Shown here piece after piece: positions 1-7,067 of a stretch of 64,000 nucleotides of DNA. The notes beneath the pieces were generated by a model, which was given only the letters and a program-made list of their open reading frames with translations, ran no database searches and was not told the DNA's origin. Both the position numbers and the translations under genes were made by a program. Within the stretch, counting starts at the first letter, position 1. The number at the start of each line of letters is the position of its first letter. Origin of the DNA: Phycisphaeraceae bacterium (GTDB lineage: Bacteria; Planctomycetota; Phycisphaerae; Phycisphaerales; UBA1924); contig JACKHB010000003.1 in the NCBI GenBank assembly GCA_020639195.1, positions 248,001 through 312,000 of the forward strand, written 5' to 3'.

Positions 1-2
1 TC

Positions 3-74
3 GTGTCGGGCATGGTCGTGCGTCGCGGCATCGACCGGCTCGATCTCGTGGCCGTCCTCAAGACCAAGGGATAG
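3..74 (+). CDS. C-terminal end of a probable ABC transporter permease (partial)
   Basis: Only the last 23 codons lie in the window; they read ...RRGIDRLDLVAVLKTKG and then stop. A short basic and aliphatic tail of this kind (RRxxRLDxVAVLK) is common at the end of FtsX/MacB-type permeases. The stop sits 2 nt before the start of an HlyD-type adaptor on the same strand, as expected for a permease-adaptor operon. The call rests on this tail and the neighbour, so it is tentative. Confidence 0.45.
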   Translation: MSGMVVRRGIDRLDLVAVLKTKG

Positions 75-76
75 AC

Positions 77-1291
77 GTGGCCCGCACGATCCGGCGAATC
101 CTCCTTCTCGCGCTGGCCCTGGCCGGCGCGCTCGCCATCACCTGGGCGCTCTGGCCCCGCCCGGCCGAGGTCGAGCTCGCCACGATCACCCGCGGCCAAC
201 TCCGCGTCACCGTCGATGAGGACGGCCGCACGCGCATCAAGGAGCGCTACGTCGTTTCCGCGCCGTTGGCCGGCCGCCTGGCGCGCGTCACGCTGCGCGA
301 GGGCGACCGCGTCACCGCCGGCCAGACCGTCCTCGCCTCCATCCAGCCGCAGGACCCCTCGTTGCTCGATCCGCGCGCCCTGGCCGAGGCCCAGGCCCGC
401 GTCCGCGCCGCACAGGCCGGGCTCGATCGCGCCGGCGCCGCCGTCGTCGCCGCCGACGCCGCCCTCGAACTCGCCCAGAGCGACCTCGCGCGCCTCCGCG
501 AGGCGCAGCGCGACGGCGCGGCGGTCGACGCCGAACTCGACCGCGCCAGCGCCACGGAAGTCATCCGCACGCAGGAGCGCCAGAGCGCCGCCTTCGCACG
601 CGACATCGCCAGGTTCGAGCTCGAGCAGGCCCAGGCCGCCCTCCTGCACGCCAGCCCCGATGCGCCCGCCCCCGCCGATCCGCCCGGCGCAGCGCGCTTC
701 GAGATCCTCGCCCCCGTCAGCGGGCGCGTGCTCCGCGTCATCCAGGAGAGCGCCGCCGTGGTGCAGGCCGGCACGCCCCTGATCGAGGTCGGCGACCCAT
801 CCGACCTTGAGGTCATCGTCGATGTGCTCTCCTCCGACGCCGTCGCCATCCGGCCCGGCGCCCACGTCGGCATCGAGCGGTGGGGCGGAGATGCGCCGCT
901 CGAGGGCCAGGTGCGGCTGGTCGAGCCCGCCGCGTTCACCAAGGTCTCGGCCCTGGGCGTCGAGGAGCAGCGCGTCAACGTCGTGATCGACCTGACCGAC
1001 CCGCCCGGAGATCGCGCCGGCCTGGGCGACGGCTTCCGCATCGAGGCGCGGATCGTCGTGTGGGATGAGCCCGATGTCCTGCTGGCCCCCACCAGCGCCC
1101 TGTTCCGCCACGCCACGTCGTGGGCCGTCTTCGTCGTGGAAGGCGGTCGCGCGGACGTGCGCGATGTCACCATCGGCCGGCGCAACGACGAGTTCGCCGC
1201 GTTGATGCAGGGCCCGCACGAGGGCGAGCGCGTCGTGGTCTACCCCGGCGACGATGTTCGAGAGGGTGTCCGCGTCGTCGAAAGGCGATGA
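77..1291 (+). CDS. HlyD-family periplasmic adaptor of an efflux system
   Basis: The 404-residue protein starts with GTG. Residues about 5-28 form one hydrophobic membrane anchor, followed by a periplasmic body. A split biotinyl/lipoyl-like domain is visible: the first half around residues 55-90 (VVSAPLAGRLARVTLREGD) and the second around 210-235 (FEILAPVSGRVLRVIQESA). Between them lies a long Ala/Arg-rich helical hairpin that is probably coiled coil. The C-terminal half is beta-barrel-like. Such adaptors link an inner-membrane ABC or RND transporter to an outer-membrane channel. The preceding permease tail suggests an ABC partner; the substrate cannot be told. A TolC-like gene occurs about 29 kb away but not in the same operon. 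Confidence 0.85.
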   Translation: MARTIRRILLLALALAGALAITWALWPRPAEVELATITRGQLRVTVDEDGRTRIKERYVVSAPLAGRLARVTLREGDRVTAGQTVLASIQPQDPSLLDPRALAEAQARVRAAQAGLDRAGAAVVAADAALELAQSDLARLREAQRDGAAVDAELDRASATEVIRTQERQSAAFARDIARFELEQAQAALLHASPDAPAPADPPGAARFEILAPVSGRVLRVIQESAAVVQAGTPLIEVGDPSDLEVIVDVLSSDAVAIRPGAHVGIERWGGDAPLEGQVRLVEPAAFTKVSALGVEEQRVNVVIDLTDPPGDRAGLGDGFRIEARIVVWDEPDVLLAPTSALFRHATSWAVFVVEGGRADVRDVTIGRRNDEFAALMQGPHEGERVVVYPGDDVREGVRVVERR

Positions 1292-1354
1292 GGACATCCG
1301 GCGACGCATTGGCCGCGCCGAAAGCGCCACCAGCAAACCAATCCCGAGGCGGCG

Positions 1355-1401
1355 AGAAGTGGAGCGGAAGGGAGTCGAACCCTCGACCTCATCATTGCGA
1401 A
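1355..1401. repeat. Left attachment-site repeat (attL-like, 3' fragment of tRNA-Ala)
   Basis: These 47 bases match the right copy exactly. They contain the T-arm and 3' acceptor strand plus part of the anticodon arm of the tRNA-Ala gene, but not its 5' half, so no functional tRNA can form here. The identity ends sharply on both sides. Confidence 0.85.
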
Positions 1402-1506
1402 GGACGGGGTCGCGGGCCCGCAAGGCCGTTTCTGACGCTATGGCGGGGGTTTGGGGCGTTTCAATCATTGCAAACCTTGCGCCGGATTGCGCCCGCTTGC
1501 GCGGTA

Positions 1507-1528
1507 CAGCGCGGTTTTGACCGCGCTG
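1507..1528. repeat. Palindrome near the left end of the element
   Basis: CAGCGCGG and CCGCGCTG form a perfect 8-bp inverted repeat around a 6-nt spacer (TTTTGA), about 105 bp inside the left att repeat. Nearly the same palindrome occurs about 75 bp inside the right att repeat. Paired sites of this kind could be arm-type binding sites for integrase or an accessory factor. That is inference. Confidence 0.5.
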
Positions 1529-1603
1529 ATACGGGGCCTGAGGGGCCGCGAGGGACGGATCTCGATTGGGATGACTGAGTGGGGGTGGACGCTCCCCGAG
1601 CCG

Positions 1604-1801
1604 TCAGCAGCCCTGGGCGAACAGGTCGAGGTAGCCGAAGAAGTCGTCCGCGTCGAGGTCGCCGTCGTCGTCCATGTCGGCCCCGAGATCGCCTGCGGCG
1701 AAGAGGTCCAGGAAGTAGAAGAAGTCGCTCGCATCGACGGCGCCGTCGGGCCATGCCAGTATCGCCAAGGACCAGTACGCTGCCTTCATTTTGGCGCCCA
1801 C
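1604..1801 (-). pseudogene. Remnant of a dockerin-type C-terminal domain
   Basis: About 65 codons encode two Asp-rich repeats (SDFFYFLDLF and DGDLDADDFFGYLDLFAQGC) that close with Gly-Cys. This is the pattern of the dockerin-like tails on secreted proteins of Phycisphaerae, several of which occur elsewhere in the window. Nothing upstream in frame resembles the rest of a secreted protein: the 15-20 residues before the domain are short and lack a convincing signal peptide. It therefore looks like the 3' stump of a larger gene cut by rearrangement inside the element. The flanks from 1402 to 1603 and from 1802 to 1944 hold no convincing gene. Confidence 0.6.
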
Positions 1802-1944
1802 CCGGGCGGCTCTGCGAAGCCCGGCGAACCAATCTCAGGGCTCCATGGAAACCCACCGTTTATCGACGCGTTAGTTCCGACCATCCAGCCAAAGACCACA
1901 GGGTACCTGTGTCCGCGTGCGGGGCCTTCAACGCAAATAATGCA

Positions 1945-2184
1945 CTACCCATTCACTTTGATCTTTACTTGGTCGTAGAATGGAGCAGCCCCTGACTCAT
2001 TACTTGTTAGATATCGGCCGTCGTCAATGTACCACAGGCTTGTGCCGGAGAGATTGTTCGTGCCGCGTACATACTGCACTACCGCAATCTTTGAGCAGCA
2101 GCTAGGAGCTTCACCAGTAAGAACCATTGTGACGGAGAAGCCTCGGAGTGTAACCAACTGATTGGGTCGCATCACCGTGTCCAC
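1945..2184 (-). CDS. Small protein of unknown function downstream of the Rhs module
   Basis: A GTG-initiated 79-residue reading frame follows the putative immunity gene on the same strand after a 42-nt gap. It contains Cys-Cys (residues 29-30) and ends VKIKVNG. There is no signal peptide, membrane segment or recognisable motif. The base composition matches the low-GC Rhs tail region rather than the host. It could be a second immunity protein, a fragment, or chance coding. I do not recognise the family. Confidence 0.35.
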   Translation of the reverse strand: MDTVMRPNQLVTLRGFSVTMVLTGEAPSCCSKIAVVQYVRGTNNLSGTSLWYIDDGRYLTSNESGAAPFYDQVKIKVNG

Positions 2185-2226
2185 GGCACAAGCTCCGAAC
2201 CCGCTGTGATCATGATACCCAGGTCA

Positions 2227-2688
2227 TCATGGGAGGCTTGGTTTAAGATAAAGAAAACTCACGCCGATGCGTGACTCGTTGACTACGGTGCCGTCCATAA
2301 CCTTAACCATTTTCACTCGAGGTTGCGGCGAAGGGAAGAGCGCGACAAAACGCGGTAGCATCGCCTCTTCAGGACTATCGAGGCATAACTCTAGGTAGTG
2401 TCGTACTTCACGCGAATCAGAGTAGATCAGAATCCCAGACTCAGTATCTTGGACTGCAGATGGTGGAATTGTATATTGAATAATGTTAAGCACCGCTCCA
2501 CCCCGACTCTGTGTGATGTAGGCGCTCTCCGCAATCACTACGGGGGCGCCGTGCAATGAATAGTAGTCCGCGATGCTCTGGCGCGTGCTGGTCATGACAT
2601 GCAGCATAGTTGCAAGAAGCGCAATCAAGAGCAAGATGATGCCGCCCAACAGCTTCGTAGTCGCGCGATTCCAGCGGTCACAAATCAT
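2227..2688 (-). CDS. Small membrane protein, candidate immunity protein for the Rhs tail
   Basis: This is a 153-residue protein. Residues about 13-33 form one strong transmembrane helix (LLGGIILLLIALLATMLHVM); the remainder is soluble and beta-rich. Its ATG overlaps the stop of the Rhs gene by 4 nt (ATGA), so the two are translationally coupled. A small gene directly after the C-terminal tail of an Rhs protein is the usual place for the cognate immunity gene of a polymorphic toxin. A membrane-anchored partner would fit a toxin acting at the membrane or in the periplasm. No homolog is recognised and the immunity role is inferred from position only. Confidence 0.55.
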   Translation of the reverse strand: MICDRWNRATTKLLGGIILLLIALLATMLHVMTSTRQSIADYYSLHGAPVVIAESAYITQSRGGAVLNIIQYTIPPSAVQDTESGILIYSDSREVRHYLELCLDSPEEAMLPRFVALFPSPQPRVKMVKVMDGTVVNESRIGVSFLYLKPSLP

Positions 2689-4736
2689 CGATTCTGCTCA
2701 TCAAGGATCTCAATGACGCGGCGTCGCATTTCATCTCTAATCCACGATACATTCAACTCTGGTACTTTCGAGATGGCGTCACGCATTTGCGTCTGCTCAG
2801 ATGGAGATAGCAGTTTGAGCTGACAGGAAAAAACAAGATTGCCAATGCAGTCCCATACGTCGTCGTCTCCCGGTCCATTCTTGAGCAAAGCGTTGCGCAA
2901 GTCGTTGTTAATGTGATTCAATGCCATGGCATGGGCAACACGGTGTCTCTTGAGCACCAAGAAATCTGCGGCAGAGTACACATCAAGTCCGTGGACGCGG
3001 CCGGAATGAAACTTTACAATCTGACGTATGCCGCCCTCGGCAACGCGACTATCGTACCGCCCAGCAAGATAATCGGCAAAGAAGAGCTGCCAGCCTCCAT
3101 CTGAAATGTCCCGAACATCGCCGCAGGTGCCGTATTCTCCTAGCGAGTTAATTAAGGGCCGCATGAAGTCCGCGATGACGGCATTGAGCCATCGTTCGTT
3201 TGCTGCAACTGTGCCGCCTGCCGAGGTGCCACACGGGTTTGCGCATGCGATCGCGCCTTCGAGGATGCACGCTTGCGCGTCTAGAAACAGGGACAGGTCG
3301 CGGCGGTGTTCTGTTGAGAAATAAGTGTAGCTGTCATAGAACGCCGCGTGGATGCGTTGTAGTGGTGTCCAGTTGTGTCCGGGGCGATAAGTGAAATCAA
3401 GTAATGATGGAGGTGGTGGCGAGTAGTGCTTGATCAAGTCATCAAAGGGGTCTAGGCCGGAAGGATCAGCATAGCCATGTGGAGAGGCGTGGCCATACAA
3501 GTACAAGCTCATGCTTGAAACATAGCAAATTGGATCCCTCTCCCCCCACCTTCCCAGCTCGGGGAAGTACGTCCGGAACCGCACCGTGTACGTGCCATCG
3601 GTCGCGTTGAAGACGTACCCGTCGTAGCCGATGGGGTTGTCCGGACCGGCGGGGTCGGAGAGCTGTCCGAAGGCCAGGGCCGCGGTGGTCAGGGCGTCGG
3701 TCACCGCCTGGGCGTCGTCGGCATCCACGTCGCCATCTCGGTCGATGTCGGCGTCGGCGTTGTAGCTGCCGCTGGTGATGGCGATCGGGAAGCTCCCCGA
3801 CAGGGCGTCCATGATGGCGTCGTCGGCCGAGTCCACGTCGCCGTCGCCGTCGACGTCCAGCGGCCACTGGTGCCGCGCCCGCCCGTAGGCGTCGTAGACG
3901 ACCCGCTCGACCAGGTTGGCCGCGTCGTCGATCATGGCCACGCTGGAGAACTGTACGTCGGTGATGTGGAAGAAGGTTGCGTCCCCGGGGTCGTCGTACT
4001 CCCCGTCGGCGTCGGCGTCGATCCGCCGGCAGACGGCGTCGTCGATGTATCGCAGGCCCCAGAACTGCTGGGCGATGCGGTCGGGATCGAGGTCCTCGTC
4101 GTCGTCGATGTGCTCCTCGATGAGCTGCCACGCGGCCGAGTAGTACATGACCCGGGTCTGGAGGTCGCCTCCGACCAGCCCCTGGCGGACTGTCCGCCAG
4201 TGCAGGCCGTTGTACTCGTAGGCGGAGGGGTCGGCGGCGGGGGTGCCGGAGGTGCCCAGGGTGTCGATCCGGACCAGTCGGTTCCAGGCGTCGTGGACGT
4301 AGCGGGTGCCGGCCTGGTTGGCGGGGTTCTTGGTGCGGGTCAGGTTGCCCGCCTTGCCGTGGCGCAGATCCTGGGAGGTGGAGCTCACCCCCGAGGTATC
4401 AAGGTCGGTGATCTCATTGGCCGAGTTGTGAGCGCGGGTCTCGACCTCGTCGAACCACGCGTGGGTCTCGAGGAACCCCGAGGAACTGCCCGGGTCCGAT
4501 TCGGTGGGGGCGATGGCGATGCGCGTGCGGTACGTCAGCCCGCGTTGGCTGTAGGCGGTCTGCGAGTACGCACCGCGGTCGGCCAGGGGCGTGTCGATGT
4601 CGTCGGGGACGTCGGCGAAGACCGAGAGGCTCGGCGTCCGATCGTCGTGAGCGGGGCAGAGCGCGGTCCATCTCGCCTCGCCAGTCTTCCGCAATCCGGC
4701 AAGGTTCGGCAGGAGTGAATCCAGCGTGATCGCCAC
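2685..4736 (-). CDS. Chimeric Rhs-repeat protein with N-terminal primase fragment and unknown C-terminal tail
   Basis: Read from a GTG, the product has 683 residues. Residues 1-40 look like a CHC2 zinc-finger piece of a DNA primase (ALCPAHDDRTPSLSV, with C27 and H30). From about residue 50 the sequence changes to Rhs/YD repeats (LTRTKNPANQAGTRYVHDAWNRL). Two dockerin-like Asp-rich segments lie at about 288-348. The Rhs core motif sits near 390-420 (RFRTYFPELGRWGERDPI, ending YADPSGL). The last roughly 260 residues form a tail of lower GC that I cannot assign; in Rhs proteins this is the toxin position. The shell-forming N-terminal repeats, signal peptide and secretion domains are missing, so this is a truncated or orphan Rhs tip. 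An alternative is a dead fusion product. Confidence 0.75.
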   Translation of the reverse strand: MAITLDSLLPNLAGLRKTGEARWTALCPAHDDRTPSLSVFADVPDDIDTPLADRGAYSQTAYSQRGLTYRTRIAIAPTESDPGSSSGFLETHAWFDEVETRAHNSANEITDLDTSGVSSTSQDLRHGKAGNLTRTKNPANQAGTRYVHDAWNRLVRIDTLGTSGTPAADPSAYEYNGLHWRTVRQGLVGGDLQTRVMYYSAAWQLIEEHIDDDEDLDPDRIAQQFWGLRYIDDAVCRRIDADADGEYDDPGDATFFHITDVQFSSVAMIDDAANLVERVVYDAYGRARHQWPLDVDGDGDVDSADDAIMDALSGSFPIAITSGSYNADADIDRDGDVDADDAQAVTDALTTAALAFGQLSDPAGPDNPIGYDGYVFNATDGTYTVRFRTYFPELGRWGERDPICYVSSMSLYLYGHASPHGYADPSGLDPFDDLIKHYSPPPPSLLDFTYRPGHNWTPLQRIHAAFYDSYTYFSTEHRRDLSLFLDAQACILEGAIACANPCGTSAGGTVAANERWLNAVIADFMRPLINSLGEYGTCGDVRDISDGGWQLFFADYLAGRYDSRVAEGGIRQIVKFHSGRVHGLDVYSAADFLVLKRHRVAHAMALNHINNDLRNALLKNGPGDDDVWDCIGNLVFSCQLKLLSPSEQTQMRDAISKVPELNVSWIRDEMRRRVIEILDEQNR

Positions 4737-4738
4737 GG

Positions 4739-5293
4739 CTAGAGGGTCTGCAGCGACTGGTACACGCCCGGGGGCAGCATCTCGCGCGAGGCCGCCCAGC
4801 GGAACACGCCGACGATCTGCGAGATGCGCGTGTTGACCGTCTGCCGGCACCAGGGCGCCCGGGCCCGCTCGCCGCCCTCGCGCCCGAGGATCATCGCGTC
4901 GCGGACCACCGACAGCGCCCTGGGGCCGAACGCGCCCGCGTCGGTCGTGCCGTAGCACTCGCGCAGCACGCGCAGCGCCATCCGGATGCCCAGCGCCGCC
5001 GAGCGGCTGTACTGCGCCTTGGCGAAGATCCAATACTCGGCGATCAGCGCGTTGACCGAGCGCGCGCGCTGCTCGCCCTCGGGCGGGTCGAGGGTGCGCG
5101 TCGCGTCGGCGTCGGACTCTGGGAAGCGCCGGCCCCTCGACTCCCACGCGGCCAGCACGCGGAAGTAGCGCTCCTTGCTCTCGGGCGAGCCGAACTCGCC
5201 CAAGCGATAGTCGCGGCGTCTACCCGTGGGCGCGTCGGTGAGCGTGACCAGGGCCAGGCCCTGGCGTTGTCGATACTTCGGGGGCGTGCGCAT
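4739..5293 (-). pseudogene. Truncated tyrosine recombinase (integrase), N-terminal half only
   Basis: The ATG chosen gives MRTPPKYRQRQGLALVTLTD, an N-terminus like that of planctomycete phage-type integrases (arm-binding region, then a SAM-like core-binding helix bundle with NALIAEYWIFAKAQYS). The reading frame stops after 184 residues at GVYQSLQTL, where intact relatives continue for about 200 more. The whole catalytic domain with its Arg, His, Arg and Tyr residues is therefore absent. It lies immediately inside the tRNA-proximal att repeat and reads away from it. The next in-frame coding (primase fragment) begins 2 nt further on, marking a deletion junction. Confidence 0.8.
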
Positions 5294-5316
5294 GCGCGGT
5301 CTCCCAAGGGGGCCCA

Positions 5317-5339
5317 CAGCGCGGTGCGAAACCGCGCTG
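5317..5339. repeat. Palindrome upstream of the integrase start
   Basis: CAGCGCGGT and ACCGCGCTG are perfect inverted repeats around GCGAA, centred about 35 bp upstream of the integrase ATG. The arms match the palindrome near the left end. The site may be an operator for the integrase promoter or a recombinase arm site; the sequence alone cannot decide. Confidence 0.5.
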
Positions 5340-5411
5340 CGTTCGACCTTGTGTGCCGCACCGCCGACGCCGGCGGGTATCCGTAAACCCCGGATTCGGC
5401 GTAGTTTGCGT

Positions 5412-5458
5412 AGAAGTGGAGCGGAAGGGAGTCGAACCCTCGACCTCATCATTGCGAA
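5412..5458. repeat. Right attachment-site repeat (attR-like) inside tRNA-Ala
   Basis: These 47 bases are identical to the left copy. They cover the anticodon loop to the 3' end of the tRNA plus 5 nt beyond it. Insertion thus regenerated an intact tRNA gene on this side. Confidence 0.85.
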
Positions 5459-5489
5459 CGATGCGCTCTACCAATTGAGCTACCGCCCC
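5417..5489 (-). tRNA. tRNA-Ala (anticodon CGC)
   Basis: The reverse strand folds into a full cloverleaf. The acceptor GGGGCGG pairs with CCGCTCC (one G-T pair). The D arm is GCTC/GAGC, the anticodon arm CATCG/TGATG with loop TTCGCAA, and the T arm GAGGG TTCGACT CCCTT; the discriminator base is A. The anticodon CGC reads GCG, giving alanine. CCA is not encoded. The gene serves as the integration site of the neighbouring element. Confidence 0.93.
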
Positions 5490-5537
5490 AGTCGCAATCG
5501 GGGCCATTCTAGCCGCCGGCCCACAAGGCCGCGATCG

Positions 5538-5984
5538 TCAAGGGGCCCGCACGAACCGCATCGCCGGCGCCTTCGAGCGGCCCTGGATCACAAGATCCTC
5601 CCCCGCCTTGGCGAACGTCCCCGCCCCTTCCAGCAGGCGCGTGAACCGCCGCTCCAGCGTCATCGCCTCCGGCGGCCCGACCATCCGGGTCATGGCGATC
5701 TCGCCGATGCGAAACTCGCCCGAAGACAGCCCCGCCGGGCTCAGGCTGCCGTGCAGGCTGTTCACCCCGCCGGTCCCCGACACCGACCCATCGGGCGCCA
5801 GGCTCAAGGCCGGCCGGCGCGTGCCCTCTGGCAAACCCTCCAGCACGTCCTTGCCCTCGATCGCCGACAACTCCCAGTCCCCCCACAGCCAGAAGTCCGG
5901 TGAGGCCGCGTCCCCGGTCGGCGTGCCGCGGCACCCCCCCAGCATCGCCACCACCAACGCCAGCCCGAGCCAGGTCTTCCGCAT
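5538..5984 (-). CDS. META-domain lipoprotein (HslJ-like)
   Basis: The product has 148 residues. The start is set by an ATG preceded by GGAAGGAG at good spacing. A lipoprotein signal (MRKTWLGLALVVAMLGGC) predicts lipidation at Cys18. The mature part has the META/HslJ pattern: a WELSAIEGKD segment near the start, a GSVSGTGGVNSLHG turn in the middle, and a late IAMTRMVGPPEAMTLERRF segment resembling the TRMACP motif. Proteins of this family sit in the envelope; in E. coli HslJ affects novobiocin resistance. The exact function here is unknown. The gene stands alone between the tRNA and the divergent metal transporter operon. Confidence 0.75.
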   Translation of the reverse strand: MRKTWLGLALVVAMLGGCRGTPTGDAASPDFWLWGDWELSAIEGKDVLEGLPEGTRRPALSLAPDGSVSGTGGVNSLHGSLSPAGLSSGEFRIGEIAMTRMVGPPEAMTLERRFTRLLEGAGTFAKAGEDLVIQGRSKAPAMRFVRAP

Positions 5985-6102
5985 GGTCGTCTCCTTCCGG
6001 TCCATCCTTGGCCCGCGCGCCCACCGGGTCCGTAACGCCCCCGCAACGAGCCGCATCCGCGCACGACAAACCCCAGCCGATCCCCCAACGTACGATGGAG
6101 CG

Positions 6103-7020
6103 ATGGCCCGATTCGCTCGGCATCGCCGGCTGCTCGCGTGCCTGCTCGGGGCGTGCGCGATCGTCTCCTGCTCCAGGCCGGCCCCCGCGCCCGCCCGACG
6201 CGCTGTCGTGGTCACCATCCCCCCGCTCGAGGGCCTTGTCGAGGCGCTGGCCGCCGACTGCGATGTGCGCGTGCTCGTGACGCCCGGGGCCTCCGCCCAC
6301 GGCTGGGAGCCCTCGGCCGAGGACATCGCCCGCCTGCGCACCGCCGACGCCGTCGTCATGATCGGCCTGGGCCTCGAGCCCGCCGTGGAGCACCAGGTCC
6401 GCGCGATGCCCGGCGTCTCGGAACGCACCATCGTCCTGGCCGACGAGATCGGCCTGCACGACGAAGCGCCGCACCCCGAACCAGACGACGAGCCGCACCA
6501 CGACCACGGCGCGATCGACCCGCACATCTGGCTCGACATCGAGTCGGTCCGCGCGATCGTCCCCGCCCTGGCCATCCGCCTGACCGACCTCGCCATCGCC
6601 CCCGGCCCGGACATCGACACCGCGCGCGACGGACTGCTCAAACGCATCGACGACCTGGACCAGCGCTACGCCCAAGTCCTGGCCCCGTACCGAGGCCGAT
6701 CGGTCATCACCAACCACGGCGCCTTCAACCGCCTGCTCGAGCGCTACGGCCTGCGTGTCGCGGGCGTGCTGCGCCCCATCGAGACCGCCGAGCCAAGCCC
6801 GCAGCATCTGGCCGAACTCGTCCAGGCCATCGGTCGCGACGGCGTCCGCGCCGTCTTCATGGAGCCCCAGGCCGATCCGCGCCCGGCGCAGAACCTTGCC
6901 AGGCAGACCGGCGTCGCGATCGGCACGCTCGATCCGCTCGGCTCGGGCGACTGGTTCGAGATGATGGACGCCAACCTCGAGGCGCTCGTCGCCGCGATGC
7001 GCGCCGGGGATGCCGGGTGA
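6103..7020 (+). CDS. Metal ABC transporter substrate-binding lipoprotein (ZnuA-like)
   Basis: A 305-residue solute-binding protein of the cluster A-I metal family. The N-terminal signal carries a lipobox (IVSC, Cys23; an earlier Cys18 is also possible). Metal-ligand regions are recognisable: GASAHGWEPS (His), the His-rich stretch DEPHHDHGAIDPHIWLD, and TNHGAF. The acidic His-rich loop is typical of Zn2+ or Mn2+ binders. It is the first gene of a three-gene import operon. No Shine-Dalgarno precedes the ATG; a TACGAT box ends 6 nt upstream, which would fit a leaderless transcript. Confidence 0.9.
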   Translation: MARFARHRRLLACLLGACAIVSCSRPAPAPARRAVVVTIPPLEGLVEALAADCDVRVLVTPGASAHGWEPSAEDIARLRTADAVVMIGLGLEPAVEHQVRAMPGVSERTIVLADEIGLHDEAPHPEPDDEPHHDHGAIDPHIWLDIESVRAIVPALAIRLTDLAIAPGPDIDTARDGLLKRIDDLDQRYAQVLAPYRGRSVITNHGAFNRLLERYGLRVAGVLRPIETAEPSPQHLAELVQAIGRDGVRAVFMEPQADPRPAQNLARQTGVAIGTLDPLGSGDWFEMMDANLEALVAAMRAGDAG

Positions 7021-7067
7021 GCGTGAACGCGGATGTGCCCGACGCCGCGCCCTCTAGACTCCCGCAC

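Larger units (their letters stand above)
1355..5458. mobile_element. Small decayed element integrated in the 3' end of tRNA-Ala
   Basis: A 47-bp perfect direct repeat bounds the segment. The right copy is the 3' part of an intact tRNA-Ala gene and the left copy is an orphan piece of the same tRNA. A truncated tyrosine integrase starts next to the tRNA and reads into the element, the classic arrangement for phage or island insertion at a tRNA 3' end. Inside are a primase fragment fused to an Rhs protein, a possible immunity gene, a small unknown ORF and a dockerin-domain remnant. The interior from about 1.9 to 3.5 kb is visibly poorer in GC than its surroundings. The integrase lacks its catalytic half, so the element should be fixed unless a helper acts in trans. 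Confidence 0.8.

Noticed and set aside
1465..1578. QSLQTL motif in another frame near the left att repeat, identical to the last residues of the truncated integrase
   Set aside because: The codons differ and the following residues do not match integrases, so it is a coincidence of a short motif, not a missing integrase half.
2685..5147. One giant reading frame across integrase and Rhs regions
   Set aside because: The first 137 codons lie out of frame over the integrase gene and encode Arg/Ala-rich shadow sequence; the real product starts near 4736.
4739..5452. Longer integrase start reaching into the tRNA gene
   Set aside because: The extra N-terminal residues are not integrase-like and overlap the tRNA-derived repeat; MRTPPKY is the family-like start.
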